Source: Sphingomonas sp. Leaf339 (lineage in GTDB: Bacteria; Pseudomonadota; Alphaproteobacteria; Sphingomonadales; Sphingomonadaceae). Taken from it: a DNA stretch of 64,000 nucleotides. The notes under the pieces are model-generated. The model was given only the letters and a program-made list of their open reading frames with translations, did not search any database and was not told the origin of the DNA. Positions 1 to 12,341 of the stretch are shown piece after piece. Every line of letters starts with the position of its first letter. Positions within the stretch are counted from its first letter, which is position 1. The DNA lies in assembly GCF_001426195.1 (NCBI RefSeq), contig NZ_LMRS01000056.1:186001-250000 (forward strand). Direction: 5' to 3'. A program made the position numbers and the translations under genes.

Positions 1-1
1 C

Positions 2-1435
2 GAATCGATGGCCGACATCTATCCGTCCGTCTTCGAATATGATCTGTCGACCGGCCGCGGAAAGCGCGTCGTCACCGGCATGTCGAACGTCTTCAACTGG
101 TATGCCGACCCATCGGGTGCGGTTCGGATGGGCTGGCAGTACAACGACGACGCGGGGCGCGGCTCGCTCCTCTATCGTCCCGGCGCCACCGGCACGTTCC
201 ATTCGATCGCGGTGCAAAAGCGCGGCGACGACCGCAGCATCGTCACTCCCCTCGTCTTCCGCGCCGACGGCAGCGCGGTGGCGATCGACGATTCCGATGG
301 GCGTGATGCGGTGTACGAACTGTCGCTGCCCGATCTGAAGGTCGGCAAGCGCCTGTTCGGGCTCGACCGCTACGATGTCGACGGCGTCATCCGCAACGGC
401 GCCGGCAACGATATCGACGGCTACCGCGTCACCGATCGCTGGTCGCGCGTCGAATGGGTCAACCCGACTTTACGCAAGGTACAGGCCGAGATGGACAAGG
501 CGGTCGGCACCCGCCGCGCCGATGTCGTGTCATGGAGCGCCGATCGCACCAAATTGCTGGTCGAGGTCGGCGGCGCGTCTCAAGCCGGCGGCCTGTATTA
601 TTTCGACACCGGCTACGGCACCATGGTCCGCATCGGCTGGAACAACGACCAGTTGAAGAACCGCGCGCTCTCGCCGGTGAAGACGGTCACCTACACCGCC
701 CGCGACGGCAAACCGATCGAGGCGGTGCTGACCTTGCCGCGCAACCGCCCGGCCAGATCGCTGCCGTTGATCGTGATGCCGCATGGCGGCCCATTCGCCC
801 GCGATGCGGAAGGGTGGGACTGGTGGGTGCAGTATCTGGCGGAATCGGGCTACGCCGTCATCCAGCCCAATTATCGCGGCTCGTCCGGCTATGGCAAGGA
901 ATTCGCCCGGCTCGGCGAGGGTCAATGGGGCCTATCGATGCAGGATGATCTCGACGATGCGGCCGCCTATCTGGTGAAGGACGGCATCGCCGATCCGAAA
1001 CGCATGTGCATGATCGGCGCCTCCTATGGCGGCTATGCGGCGATGCGCGCCGCCCAGCGCGGTGGTGCGTACAAATGCACGATCTCCTATGCCGGCGTAT
1101 CCGATCTGGAAGCGATGCGCCGTTACGACAGCCGCTTCCTGATGGCCAAGACCCGCGCGAACTGGCTGAAGAAACAGGCCCCCGACTTTCGCGCCGTCTC
1201 ACCCCGCTTTGGCGCCGCAAACTTCTCGATCCCCATCCTCCTCGTCCACGGCGCCGAGGACAAGCGCGTGCCGGTGAAACAATCGCGGATGATGGCCAGC
1301 GCGTTGAAGGACGCGGGCAAGCCCTACGAATATCTCGAACAACCCCTCGCCGACCACCACTTCAGCCGCGGCGAGGACCGGCTGGAATTCCTGAAGCGGA
1401 TGAAGACGTTCCTGGATCGCTACAACCCGGCCTGA
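2..1435 (+). CDS. S9 family (prolyl oligopeptidase-type) serine peptidase, 5' end cut by window
   Basis: The reading frame is open to the left edge, so the N-terminus is missing; 475 residues follow the first ATG at 8. S9 enzymes pair an N-terminal beta-propeller with a C-terminal alpha/beta-hydrolase domain that cleaves short peptides. Here the hydrolase domain is complete: HGGP oxyanion region near residue 257, nucleophile motif GASYGGY (Ser339), Asp418 in HGAEDKR, and a catalytic His in DHHFSR (probably residue 450). The first 220 residues look like the end of the propeller. Family assignment is secure; substrate and cell location cannot be given because any signal peptide lies outside the window. 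Confidence 0.9.
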   Translation, partial: ESMADIYPSVFEYDLSTGRGKRVVTGMSNVFNWYADPSGAVRMGWQYNDDAGRGSLLYRPGATGTFHSIAVQKRGDDRSIVTPLVFRADGSAVAIDDSDGRDAVYELSLPDLKVGKRLFGLDRYDVDGVIRNGAGNDIDGYRVTDRWSRVEWVNPTLRKVQAEMDKAVGTRRADVVSWSADRTKLLVEVGGASQAGGLYYFDTGYGTMVRIGWNNDQLKNRALSPVKTVTYTARDGKPIEAVLTLPRNRPARSLPLIVMPHGGPFARDAEGWDWWVQYLAESGYAVIQPNYRGSSGYGKEFARLGEGQWGLSMQDDLDDAAAYLVKDGIADPKRMCMIGASYGGYAAMRAAQRGGAYKCTISYAGVSDLEAMRRYDSRFLMAKTRANWLKKQAPDFRAVSPRFGAANFSIPILLVHGAEDKRVPVKQSRMMASALKDAGKPYEYLEQPLADHHFSRGEDRLEFLKRMKTFLDRYNPA

Positions 1436-1437
1436 TC

Positions 1438-1503
1438 GTCATTGCAAGCGTAGCGAAGCAACCCAGGGCCACGCTAGAACCCCTGCGTTGCCTCGCAACG
1501 ACG
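1438..1503. repeat. Dispersed palindromic element, copy 1
   Basis: Starts GTCATTGCAAGCGTAGCGAA and matches 32 of 35 bases with the copy at 43092. The right half contains gcgttgcctcgcaacgac, a decayed inverted return. It fills the gap between the convergent S9 peptidase and DUF885 genes. Elements that begin GTCATTGCGAGCG are common between genes in sphingomonads. Confidence 0.7.
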
Positions 1504-1511
1504 AAACCACG

Positions 1512-3314
1512 TCACCCCCTCGCGATCCAATCATCCCCGATTTGCGTCAGCACATCCAGCGGCACTCGCCCGTATCGCAACACCGCCGCATGATACGCCT
1601 TCAGGTCGAACCGCGCGCCCTGCCTTGCCTTCGCCTTGTCGCGGATCGCGACGAAGGTCGAATGCCCCAGCTTGTAACTCGCCGCCTGACCGGGATTGAC
1701 GCAATACCGATCGATCTCGCGCGACGCATCGCTGACCGGATCGCCCTGCTGATCGACGAAATACTGCACCGCCTTCTCGCGGCTCCAGCGATAATGGTGC
1801 AGGCCCGTATCGACGACGCAGCGATTGGCGCGGAACAGTTGCGCGACCAGATAACCGCAGCGGCCGACCGGGTCGTCGGCATACATGCCGATCTGGTCCG
1901 CCAACTGTTCGGCATACAGCGCCCACCCCTCGCCATATCCCGAAAAGCCACCGATCTTGCGGATCAGCGGCAACCGCGTGTTCGACAGCGCCAGCCCGCC
2001 CTCCATCTGATGGCCCGGCAACCCTTCGTGATAGGTCGTCGTCGCCAGCGCGAAGGTTGGCCAGTCGTTGATGTCGCGCAGGTTGAAATACACCAGCCCG
2101 GGTCGCGACCCGTCCAGCGACGGCGGCTGTGCAAAGGCTCCCGCCGCCCCCGCCTCGGTCTGTGGCGGCACGCGCCGCACCTCGAACGCATAGGGGGGCA
2201 TCCGCTCGAACACCGCCGGCAGCTTCCCGCGGATCGCCGCCAGCCGTTCGTTGCAATAGGCGATCGCCTGCGCCCGGCCGGCATCGCTATCCGGATAGAG
2301 GTATTTCGGCTCGCGCCCCAGCGCCGCCATCCGCGCGCCGACGCTTCCCTTGGTGTAGCCCAGCTTCTTCAACTCGGCATCCAGCCGCGCGTTCAGCGCC
2401 GTCGCCTGTTCCAGCCCGAACCGGTGCACCTCCTCCGGCGACAGGCTGGTCGTCGTGGTCGATTGCAGCGCCGCCGGATAGAACGCCGCTCCTTCCGGTA
2501 TCTTCCAGATGCCCGCATCATGCGTAGCGGTGGCGCGCATCACCTTCGCCTGCGCGATCTGCCGGTCGAGGGCGGGCAGGACGGCGGTGTCCCAGATGCG
2601 TCCCGCCTTCGCGCCATAATCCGCCGCCAGCCCCTTGGCCGCCGCCCGCCGCGCCAGCGACTGCACCACCAACGCATCCGTCGCCGGCACGCGCAGCTTG
2701 CCCATCTGCTCCAGTGTCAGGTCCAGGATGAAATCGGGCGGCACCACCCGCGCCCCGGCATCGCGCCGCATCCGCTCGGTCTGCGCATCCAGCTGCCCGG
2801 CAAAGGCGGTCAGCCGTTGCAGATACGCATCCGCATCGCCCGCGCCATCGATCTTGTGCTTGGTGTCGAGGAAATCGGGCACCGACTGATACGCCCCCGA
2901 CTGCTGCGACACGACGTATGGCGTCGGCCCATACGCGGTGCCACCGAACGAAAACGCCTGCACCCGCGCCGCCGACCGGCGGGTGTAGAGCACGCACGCC
3001 AGATCGATCTTCTCGTCCGCCGACAGCGTGGCCGTATCGATCGCCTCCAGCCGCTTGATCTCCGCCAGCGTCGCCGCGCGGTTCGCCCCCATCGCTGCGA
3101 TCGACTGATCGGACAGTTTGGCGCGCAGATCGGCATTGGCGCCGGTATCGAGCCCCAGATTGGTCGCCCCCTCCGGGCTGCGCCGCAACTGCGCCTGCAA
3201 CAGGTCGGCGAAAAGCGCGGCCAGCGGCGTCTCCGCCGCCATCGCCACGCGCGGGGCGGCGGCCAGCGCCACGGTGGCGGCGGCGCCACCCATGAATGAA
3301 CGACGGCTAGTCAT
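1512..3314 (-). CDS. DUF885 family exported protein
   Basis: 600 residues. The start at 3314 gives an N-terminus MTSRRSFMGGAA with a twin-arginine-like motif, a hydrophobic stretch and an AMA cleavage site, preceded by an AGGAG ribosome site; an upstream start adds only a low-complexity tail. DUF885 proteins resemble zinc metallopeptidases, and the expected TYHEGLPGHQ motif is at about residues 427-436 (His429, His435), with EGWALYAEQL downstream. Probably periplasmic. A hairpin just upstream (3336-3376) suggests it is transcribed apart from the small gene at 3403. Family clear; substrate unknown. Confidence 0.88.
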   Translation of the reverse strand: MTSRRSFMGGAAATVALAAAPRVAMAAETPLAALFADLLQAQLRRSPEGATNLGLDTGANADLRAKLSDQSIAAMGANRAATLAEIKRLEAIDTATLSADEKIDLACVLYTRRSAARVQAFSFGGTAYGPTPYVVSQQSGAYQSVPDFLDTKHKIDGAGDADAYLQRLTAFAGQLDAQTERMRRDAGARVVPPDFILDLTLEQMGKLRVPATDALVVQSLARRAAAKGLAADYGAKAGRIWDTAVLPALDRQIAQAKVMRATATHDAGIWKIPEGAAFYPAALQSTTTTSLSPEEVHRFGLEQATALNARLDAELKKLGYTKGSVGARMAALGREPKYLYPDSDAGRAQAIAYCNERLAAIRGKLPAVFERMPPYAFEVRRVPPQTEAGAAGAFAQPPSLDGSRPGLVYFNLRDINDWPTFALATTTYHEGLPGHQMEGGLALSNTRLPLIRKIGGFSGYGEGWALYAEQLADQIGMYADDPVGRCGYLVAQLFRANRCVVDTGLHHYRWSREKAVQYFVDQQGDPVSDASREIDRYCVNPGQAASYKLGHSTFVAIRDKAKARQGARFDLKAYHAAVLRYGRVPLDVLTQIGDDWIARG

Positions 3315-3335
3315 CGCGGCGTCTCCTGAACGAAC

Positions 3336-3376
3336 AAGGCCCGCCCCCTTGCCGGTCTGGCAGGGGAGCGGGCCTT
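3336..3376 (-). terminator. Probable rho-independent terminator
   Basis: Read on the minus strand, a GC-rich stem AAGGCCCGC...GCGGGCCTT of about 16 pairs with a short AGACC loop is followed by TTGTTCGTT. It lies after the stop of the small gene at 3403 and before the ribosome site of the DUF885 gene. The same TTGTTCGTT tail follows the terminator at 30201. Confidence 0.7.
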
Positions 3377-3402
3377 CAACTTGGCTTAACGAGGGTGGAA
3401 GA

Positions 3403-3702
3403 TCACCCGACCCGCGTACCCGACATCGGAAAGCTGCCGAACGCGCCTGCGCCGACGCTGCCGACCAGCGTGTCACCCTCGATCGTCGCTTCGCAATCCA
3501 GCGTCATCGGCATCGGCACAGTCATGCTCTGCTTCCAGCTGATCTTGTCGCCCGCGACCTCGCCGGTCACGTCCATGCCGCCCATCGCGCCCGACACATC
3601 ACCGGTAAAGGTCGTGCCGTCGCTGCGCACCGTCAGCACCATCTTCTGGTCGCCCAGCGGCGACTTCACGGTGCAATCATATTTGCCATCGATGTCGGCC
3701 AT
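3403..3702 (-). CDS. Small beta-rich hypothetical protein
   Basis: 99 residues beginning MADIDGKYDC, with AGGAG seven bases ahead of the ATG. No signal peptide. The sequence alternates short polar/hydrophobic strands and ends FPMSGTRVG. Repeated segments of the form DGTTFTGDVSGAMGGMDVTG suggest a small beta-barrel such as the lipocalin-like proteins seen in many alphaproteobacteria. It sits between the M16 protease and the DUF885 gene on the same strand, 24 bases after the protease stop. Function unknown; the coding call rests on the good ribosome site and clean frame. Confidence 0.78.
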   Translation of the reverse strand: MADIDGKYDCTVKSPLGDQKMVLTVRSDGTTFTGDVSGAMGGMDVTGEVAGDKISWKQSMTVPMPMTLDCEATIEGDTLVGSVGAGAFGSFPMSGTRVG

Positions 3703-3726
3703 GGTCTTTCTCCTGAATATCGTCGC

Positions 3727-6573
3727 TTACTTGCCCGCTTTAACCGGCGCCGGCGCCATGGGTTGCACCGGCACGCCCAGCGATGTCGCGCTCACCACCT
3801 CGACGGGCAGGCCCAGCGAGTCAAGCTGCGGCTTCACCGTCGCCGCCTCGCCCACCACGACCCACACCGTGCGCTGCGGGTCGATCGCGCCACGGATCGT
3901 CTGGTTCAATTGCGGCAATGTCAGGCCGCGATACCGCTGCGTGATCGTCCCGTAATAATCGTCGGGCCGGCGATACAGGTCGTTCCGCTGCATCGCGCCC
4001 AGCACCGCGCCCGCGGTTTCGAAACTGCCCGGCAACGCATTGATCGCGCCGTTGATCGCCCGCGCGAACTCCGCCTGCGTCATCGGCTGCGGCCCCAGGA
4101 ACGCGGCGACATCGGCGCGGGCAGAGGCGAGCGCCGGCCCCGTCTTGTCCGCCTGCACCGGCGCGGTGATGATATAGGGTGCGGCATGTTCAGCGGTCTG
4201 GAAGCCGCCGCTCGCACCGTACGACCAATGCCGCGCCTCGCGCAGGTCCATATTGATCCGGCTGAGGAAACCACCACCCAGCGCATCGTTGGCGGTCGCC
4301 ACCGGCAACAGGTCCTGCGTTCCATTCAGCGGCGTCGGGATCAGCCCGACGATCAGCGATTGCGGGCTGTCCGGCCGGTCGACCAGCACGATCTTCGGCG
4401 TCGCCGGCTGCATCGGCGCGGCGAAGTCCTTGACGCCCGCCGCGCCCGTCGGCCGCCAGTCGCCAAAGCCCGCCTCCAGGGCCGCCTGCACCTCGACGAT
4501 CGGCCGGTCGCTGACGACGAAGATCTTCGCCTTGTCCGGTCGCAGCCATGCCTGCTGGAACGCGATCAGGTCGGCCCGCGTCAGCGCCGCCACCGCCTTG
4601 GGATCACCGCCCCCTTGCGCCTTGGCATAGGGATAGGCCGCGCCGTACAGCAACGGCGGCACCACCCGCCCGACCAGACCGCCGGGGCTCGTCAGTTCCT
4701 GCGCGATCCCCGTCAATTGCTGGTTGCGCACCCGCACCAGCTCCGCCTCGTCGAACGCCGGATGGCGCACGACATCCGCGAACAGGTCGATCGCGGGCCG
4801 CAGGTTGGCGCTCGGCACGCTAAGGTTCAATGTGGTGCGATCGTTGCTCGACCCGCCACCGATACTGGCCGCCAGCCGCTCGCGCGCCTCGGCCAGCGCG
4901 ATCGACCCCATCCTGGCCGTGCCCTCGTCCATCATCGCCAGCGTCAGGCCCTGCGTGCCCAGCTTCCCCGCCACATCGGCGGCGACACCGGCATCGAACG
5001 ACAGCGCCAATTGCGTGATCGGCACCGCATTGCGCTGTGCATAGACCAGCTCGATACCGTTGCTCAGGCGGCTGCGCTGCACCGTCGGAAAGGTCAGGCC
5101 GGTCAGCGCGCCCACCGGCGGCATCGCCCCGCGCGTGCCCTTGAACGGCGTATCGGGGGCCGCGACCACCGCCACCGCCGGCGGTACCACCGCCTCGGCA
5201 TAGGCATCGCGCTTGCCCTGCTCGACGGTCAGCGCATAGGCGGGCCGGCCGAGCCATTTGTCCGCCGCCGCTTTCACGCTCGCCGGGGTCTGCGCCGCCA
5301 GCCGCTCCAGCCGCTTCTTGTAGAAACCGGGATCGTCGGAAAACAGCGCGCCCTGCGCCAGTGCCACCGCCTTGCCGCCGAAACCGCCGACCGATTCCAG
5401 CCCGCCGATCACCCCCGCCGCCCGCGTCGTGGCGACGCGCGATACTTCGTCCGCGGTTGGTCCGTTCTTCAGGAAATCGGCCAGGATCGCATCAATCCGC
5501 TGCGACACCAGCGCCGGATCGACCCCTGGCCGCACGATCGCGCGGATGCCGAACGTACCCACCTGGGCGCCCGCGCCGTTATAGGTCGACACGCTGACCG
5601 CCAGCTTCTCCTTCTTCACCAGCGCATTGTCGAACCGCGAGCTGTCCAGCCCACCCAGCACGCCCGCCACCACGTCCAGCGCCGACGAATCGGGATCGTT
5701 CAGCCCCGGCACCGCCCAGTTGCGGCTGACCATCACCGCCGCCACCCGGTCGCGGATCGTCTCCGCCTTGGGGGCCGTCAGTGTCGGCACCGGCGCCACT
5801 GGCCGCACGCTCTTCGGGCCCGCCTTGATCGCGCCGAAATATTTTTCGGCCAGCCGCCGCGCGGTTGCGACATCGACGTCGCCAGCCAGCACCAGCACCG
5901 CATTGTTCGGGCCGTAATGGCCGGTGAACCAGTCCTTCACCGTCTGCAGCGACGCGGCATCCAGATCGGCCATCGATCCGATCGTGTCGTGGCCATACGG
6001 ATGCGTCGCGGGGAACAGCCCCTCGGTGATCTTGTACCGCGTCAGGCCGTATGGCTGGTTGTCGCCCTGCCGCTTCTCGTTCTGGACGACGCCGCGCTGC
6101 TCATCCAGCTTGGCCTGCGTCACGGCACCCAGCAGATATCCCATCCGGTCCGATTCCAGGAACAGCGCGCGTTCCAGCGCGCCGGTCGGCACCGTCTCGA
6201 AATAATTGGTCCGGTCCTGATTGGTCGTCCCGTTGAAATCGGTCGCGCCGACCTGTTTCAGCGGCTCGAAGAAATCGTCCGGCGCATTCTCCGATCCGTT
6301 AAACATCAGATGCTCGAACAGATGCGCGAAGCCGGTCTTGCCCTGCGGTTCGTGTTTGGCGCCGACATCGTACCACACGCTCACCGCCACCACCGGCGCC
6401 TTGCGATCGGTATGCACGATCACCCGCAGCCCGTTCTTCAACACGAACTGCTGATATGGAATGTCGACCGACCGGATCAGCGTCGCCACCGACGCCGGCT
6501 TCGTCTGCGCGGCGACGGGCGGGGCGAGCGCAACAAGCGCCACGCCCGAAAGAGCGAAGAGTTTCAACGACAT
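3727..6573 (-). CDS. M16 family zinc metallopeptidase, two-domain
   Basis: 948 residues from the ATG at 6573, chosen because it follows GGAG and opens a signal peptide ending PPVAAQ. The inverted zinc motif HLFEH is at residues 84-88, with the third ligand Glu in the later VQNEKRQG segment. A second M16 homology unit, without HxxEH, starts near residue 490 (QRSRLSNGIELVYAQRN). This active plus inactive half arrangement is usual for pitrilysin-like periplasmic peptidases that degrade small peptides. It diverges from clpB. Confidence 0.93.
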   Translation of the reverse strand: MSLKLFALSGVALVALAPPVAAQTKPASVATLIRSVDIPYQQFVLKNGLRVIVHTDRKAPVVAVSVWYDVGAKHEPQGKTGFAHLFEHLMFNGSENAPDDFFEPLKQVGATDFNGTTNQDRTNYFETVPTGALERALFLESDRMGYLLGAVTQAKLDEQRGVVQNEKRQGDNQPYGLTRYKITEGLFPATHPYGHDTIGSMADLDAASLQTVKDWFTGHYGPNNAVLVLAGDVDVATARRLAEKYFGAIKAGPKSVRPVAPVPTLTAPKAETIRDRVAAVMVSRNWAVPGLNDPDSSALDVVAGVLGGLDSSRFDNALVKKEKLAVSVSTYNGAGAQVGTFGIRAIVRPGVDPALVSQRIDAILADFLKNGPTADEVSRVATTRAAGVIGGLESVGGFGGKAVALAQGALFSDDPGFYKKRLERLAAQTPASVKAAADKWLGRPAYALTVEQGKRDAYAEAVVPPAVAVVAAPDTPFKGTRGAMPPVGALTGLTFPTVQRSRLSNGIELVYAQRNAVPITQLALSFDAGVAADVAGKLGTQGLTLAMMDEGTARMGSIALAEARERLAASIGGGSSNDRTTLNLSVPSANLRPAIDLFADVVRHPAFDEAELVRVRNQQLTGIAQELTSPGGLVGRVVPPLLYGAAYPYAKAQGGGDPKAVAALTRADLIAFQQAWLRPDKAKIFVVSDRPIVEVQAALEAGFGDWRPTGAAGVKDFAAPMQPATPKIVLVDRPDSPQSLIVGLIPTPLNGTQDLLPVATANDALGGGFLSRINMDLREARHWSYGASGGFQTAEHAAPYIITAPVQADKTGPALASARADVAAFLGPQPMTQAEFARAINGAINALPGSFETAGAVLGAMQRNDLYRRPDDYYGTITQRYRGLTLPQLNQTIRGAIDPQRTVWVVVGEAATVKPQLDSLGLPVEVVSATSLGVPVQPMAPAPVKAGK

Positions 6574-6696
6574 GGATAGGCGTCTCCGGGAATGATGGCC
6601 GGGGGTATAGCCGGCCATCCGCCGCGCGCAACGCGCTTGCCGACAACGCTGAACAGGGTCACGCAGGCGGCTCGGTGGTCGCACCGCCTCCAAACC

Positions 6697-6724
6697 CTTG
6701 TGTTGCCCGAATACAACACCATCT
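6697..6724 (+). promoter_or_regulatory. Candidate sigma-32 heat-shock promoter of clpB
   Basis: CTTGTGT (6697-6703), 13 bases, then CACCATCT (6717-6724). The E. coli sigma-32 consensus is CTTGAAA, 11-16 bases, CCCCATNT; the -10 element here differs at one position. It would start transcription about 20 bases before the clpB ATG. By-eye match only. Confidence 0.5.
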
Positions 6725-6751
6725 GATGCCGCAAGACAGCAGGGATCAACC

Positions 6752-9331
<2,580 letters not shown>

Positions 9332-9340
9332 CACGAAAAA

Positions 9341-9364
9341 GGGCGGCGCATCGCTGCGCCGCCC
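9341..9364. terminator. Bidirectional terminator between clpB and a TonB-dependent receptor
   Basis: A perfect 10-base stem GGGCGGCGCA/TGCGCCGCCC with a TCGC loop, preceded by AAAAA and followed by CTTCCT. It lies between two convergent genes. The A run gives a U tract only for minus-strand transcripts, so it should work best for the receptor gene. Confidence 0.75.
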
Positions 9365-9389
9365 CTTCCTGTTCCGATGATCGACCGGC

Positions 9390-12341
9390 TTAGAACCGGA
9401 AGCGTGCACCCGCCGTGAAGCTCCGACCGAACAGATCGAAATCCGCGGAAGTTTCAAGGCCCGTCGGCGTACCGAACGGCGTACCGGGCAGATACTGCGG
9501 CTTCTTGTCGAAGACGTTGTCGACGTTGAAGTAGAACGTGAAGTTCTTGGCCACCTGCTGACTGATCTGCAGGTTGTGCAGCCAATAATCAGGCACGTCG
9601 TTCAACGCGAGCACGGCGGGATCGTTGCTGATGAACTGATTGCGAAGGAATGGGCCCCCGCTCAGCAACGTCGTCTGCCAGCTCAGGCTCGTCCCGTTCG
9701 TTTCATAGGTCGCGCGGCCGTTCACCCGATGGGTCGAAAAACCGCGACCAAACGTGCCGGCCGATTCTTCGACCGGCGTCGCAGGATCGCTTTGCAGCTT
9801 ATAATCGATTTGATACGTGTAGTTCGCGGTAATCGTGAAACGATCGTCCGGCGTCAGTCCCAGCGGATGGCTGTACTGGGTCGAAACGTCGATACCACGA
9901 ACCTTGTATCCCGCGATATTGATGAGCTGCGCGTTCACCGTCTGAAGATAACCGGTCTGCGCAAAACGAATGACGTTGTTGCAGAACACCGCATCGCCGG
10001 TCGACAAGCACTTATCTACCGTATCACTGCGATCAAGCGTGTTGATCGCGTCATCGATGCGGATGTCGAAATAATCGGCGGTGACCTGGAAACCGCGGAT
10101 GAAATCGGGCGTGAAGACAAAGCCTGCCGTAATGGTCTTGGCGGTTTCCTCCTTCAGGTTGCGGTTGCCGCCAACAAAGCCGTTGATCGCCTGCGTGTCT
10201 GCCAACGCATAGGCGAACGTCCCGTTTGGATTCGCGGTCAGGAATGACGCGATTGCCGGAATGGCGCGGCAGGCGGCATCGGTCGCCCCCGTCGAGGTAC
10301 GGGTGATGCCGTCGCACGGGTCGGTGACACCGGCAAAGGTTTCGCTCGGTGCGCTGAACAACTCGCTGTTGTTCGGCGCCCGGTTCGCCACGGCGTAGCG
10401 ACCACGGAATCGGAGACCACGAACCGGCTCCCACTCGCCACCGGCATTCCAGCTAAGGACGCTGCCGATCGTGTTGTAATCCGAATAACGGATCGCGCCG
10501 GTGACACCCAGATACTGGAAGAGGCCACGGCCCGACAACAACGGCACGTTGACCTCGCCGAACACTTCCTTGACGTTCTGCGAACCACGAAGATCGGGAA
10601 TCTGGTTGCCCGAATTGCCGCCGGTGTTGGTCAGGATGTCCAGATCGTCAACCACCGACTCGCGACGATACTCGACACCGATCGCGGCACCGACGCCGCC
10701 GGCGCCCAGATCGAACAGCGACGACGACGACAGGCTGGCCGTCACGACGTGCTGCTGGTTCGTGATCTGCTCGGACTTCGGCACCACAGCCTGCACATAG
10801 GAAGCTGCGCGTGGGTCCGCCGTATTCAGGCCGAACAGATTGATCGGGATACAGCCATTGGCGCGGGCCGCCGTGTCGCGGCAGACGATGTCGGTGCCGA
10901 CCACGTTGCCCGTGCCGACCCGGATCGAATCAAGCGACTGGCGATACCGCGCGGTGTCCACATCCTCACTGGCATTGAAGTCGTTCAGATGCCCGTAGAC
11001 ATAGCTGACGTCATAATTGACGTTCGATCCCAGATCGCCGCGGACACCGGCAACGGCGCGCCACGTATCGCGCCGTGCCCGATTGCTGCGGCTGAACACT
11101 TCGTTCTGCCGACGACGAAAGCCGATGGACGTCACGTCGTTCGCCGGATTGGCGTCCGAATTGGCGAGCGCGATCGCGTTCGCGATGGACGTCGGAATGA
11201 AGGCGTTGGTGATGGGGATGCCGCCCGACTCATAGATGTCGGTCTGGGCAAGCGCGGACGCCTCCAGCGATGCATTGGAACTGGTCCGGCCATAGGTGAC
11301 CTCACCATAGGCCTGCATCGAGTCGTTCAACTGATAGTTCACGATGCCATTGGCCAGATACCGCTCAAGCGGCACCGAGATACGCCGGACACCGTTGCGG
11401 TTGAAGCCATAGACACCCGACTGATAGCCCGGCAGCACCGCCAACGACCCGTCCGGATTGTACGAGAAGTTTGAACGACCGCCCAGCGCGCCGACGGCGG
11501 CATCATCGGCATCGAGCAGCTGGAACTGGCCCTGGGGGGCAAACGAACTGTAGGATGCGGGACCGCAGACCGCTCCGGCGCAATCCTGCGCCGAGATCGC
11601 CCGATTCCGCGAGAACAGGCCCTGGTCGCGATCATAGGACACGTTGAACAACGCGTTGCCGCGGTCGTCCGCACCCCATTTGGTACCGCCCGTCACGCTG
11701 ACGAGATAACGGCCGCTGTCGCCGCGCTCCGAAATACCGCCCTGGGCGCGGACCTGCAGCCCTTCAAAGCTGTCACGCATGATGAAGTTGACCACACCGG
11801 CAATGGCGTCCGAGCCATAGACGGCCGACGAACCGCCGGTGATGTTGTCGACCCGCTCGATCAGATCGACCGGAATGTTGTTGAGATCGACAGCAGTGTC
11901 ACCACCAAAACCACCGATGAACCGGCGCCCATTCACCAGTACAAGCGTCCGGTTGGAACCAAGTCCGCGCAGGTTGACTGTCGAGATACCGGTGCCCGAC
12001 GTCAGGAAGTTGGAATTGGTCCGCGTCGATCCGACCGCGACCTGCGGCAGCTCGTTCAGGATGTCCGAGACGTTCGGCGATGCCCGCTGCAGCAACTGTG
12101 CGCTGGTAATCGTCGTGACCGGCACCGGCGAGTCGACTTCGGGGCGAGCGATGCGCGAACCGGTAACGACGATGTCAGCGCCCGGACCCTCTTGGCCGTC
12201 GGCCACAGGGGGCGGGTTGTCAGGAGTCTGAATGTCCTGCGCCCATGCGGGAGCCGACACCAGCGCAACGGCCAATGCCAGCGCGCGAATAGCCGAGCCG
12301 CCACGCAGATTGGAACGAGCGGAGACAAAACGGGTCGCCAT
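9390..12341 (-). CDS. TonB-dependent outer-membrane receptor (1)
   Basis: 983 residues. An AGGGGA ribosome site precedes the ATG, and a signal peptide ends at APAWAQ. A short acidic linker is followed by the DIVVTGSRI TonB-box/plug start, plug-domain motifs (LRGLGSNRTLVLVNGRR, GGSSAVYGSDAIAGVVNF) and a 22-strand barrel ending in a C-terminal aromatic (FRF). Such receptors import bulky substrates using TonB energy. Substrate not predictable; no CarboxypepD_reg extension or FecA-type signalling domain is visible. It shares upstream AATCCG motifs with the receptor at 13421. Confidence 0.95.
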   Translation of the reverse strand: MATRFVSARSNLRGGSAIRALALAVALVSAPAWAQDIQTPDNPPPVADGQEGPGADIVVTGSRIARPEVDSPVPVTTITSAQLLQRASPNVSDILNELPQVAVGSTRTNSNFLTSGTGISTVNLRGLGSNRTLVLVNGRRFIGGFGGDTAVDLNNIPVDLIERVDNITGGSSAVYGSDAIAGVVNFIMRDSFEGLQVRAQGGISERGDSGRYLVSVTGGTKWGADDRGNALFNVSYDRDQGLFSRNRAISAQDCAGAVCGPASYSSFAPQGQFQLLDADDAAVGALGGRSNFSYNPDGSLAVLPGYQSGVYGFNRNGVRRISVPLERYLANGIVNYQLNDSMQAYGEVTYGRTSSNASLEASALAQTDIYESGGIPITNAFIPTSIANAIALANSDANPANDVTSIGFRRRQNEVFSRSNRARRDTWRAVAGVRGDLGSNVNYDVSYVYGHLNDFNASEDVDTARYRQSLDSIRVGTGNVVGTDIVCRDTAARANGCIPINLFGLNTADPRAASYVQAVVPKSEQITNQQHVVTASLSSSSLFDLGAGGVGAAIGVEYRRESVVDDLDILTNTGGNSGNQIPDLRGSQNVKEVFGEVNVPLLSGRGLFQYLGVTGAIRYSDYNTIGSVLSWNAGGEWEPVRGLRFRGRYAVANRAPNNSELFSAPSETFAGVTDPCDGITRTSTGATDAACRAIPAIASFLTANPNGTFAYALADTQAINGFVGGNRNLKEETAKTITAGFVFTPDFIRGFQVTADYFDIRIDDAINTLDRSDTVDKCLSTGDAVFCNNVIRFAQTGYLQTVNAQLINIAGYKVRGIDVSTQYSHPLGLTPDDRFTITANYTYQIDYKLQSDPATPVEESAGTFGRGFSTHRVNGRATYETNGTSLSWQTTLLSGGPFLRNQFISNDPAVLALNDVPDYWLHNLQISQQVAKNFTFYFNVDNVFDKKPQYLPGTPFGTPTGLETSADFDLFGRSFTAGARFRF

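Noticed and set aside
1434-1593. Short ORF ending with IVIASVAKQ-type peptide
   Set aside because: This peptide is the translation of the dispersed palindromic element, not a gene.
3118-6579. Plus-strand open frame of 1153 codons
   Set aside because: It lies antisense to the M16 and DUF885 genes and is an Arg/His-rich shadow produced by high-GC codon use; no domain or ribosome site.
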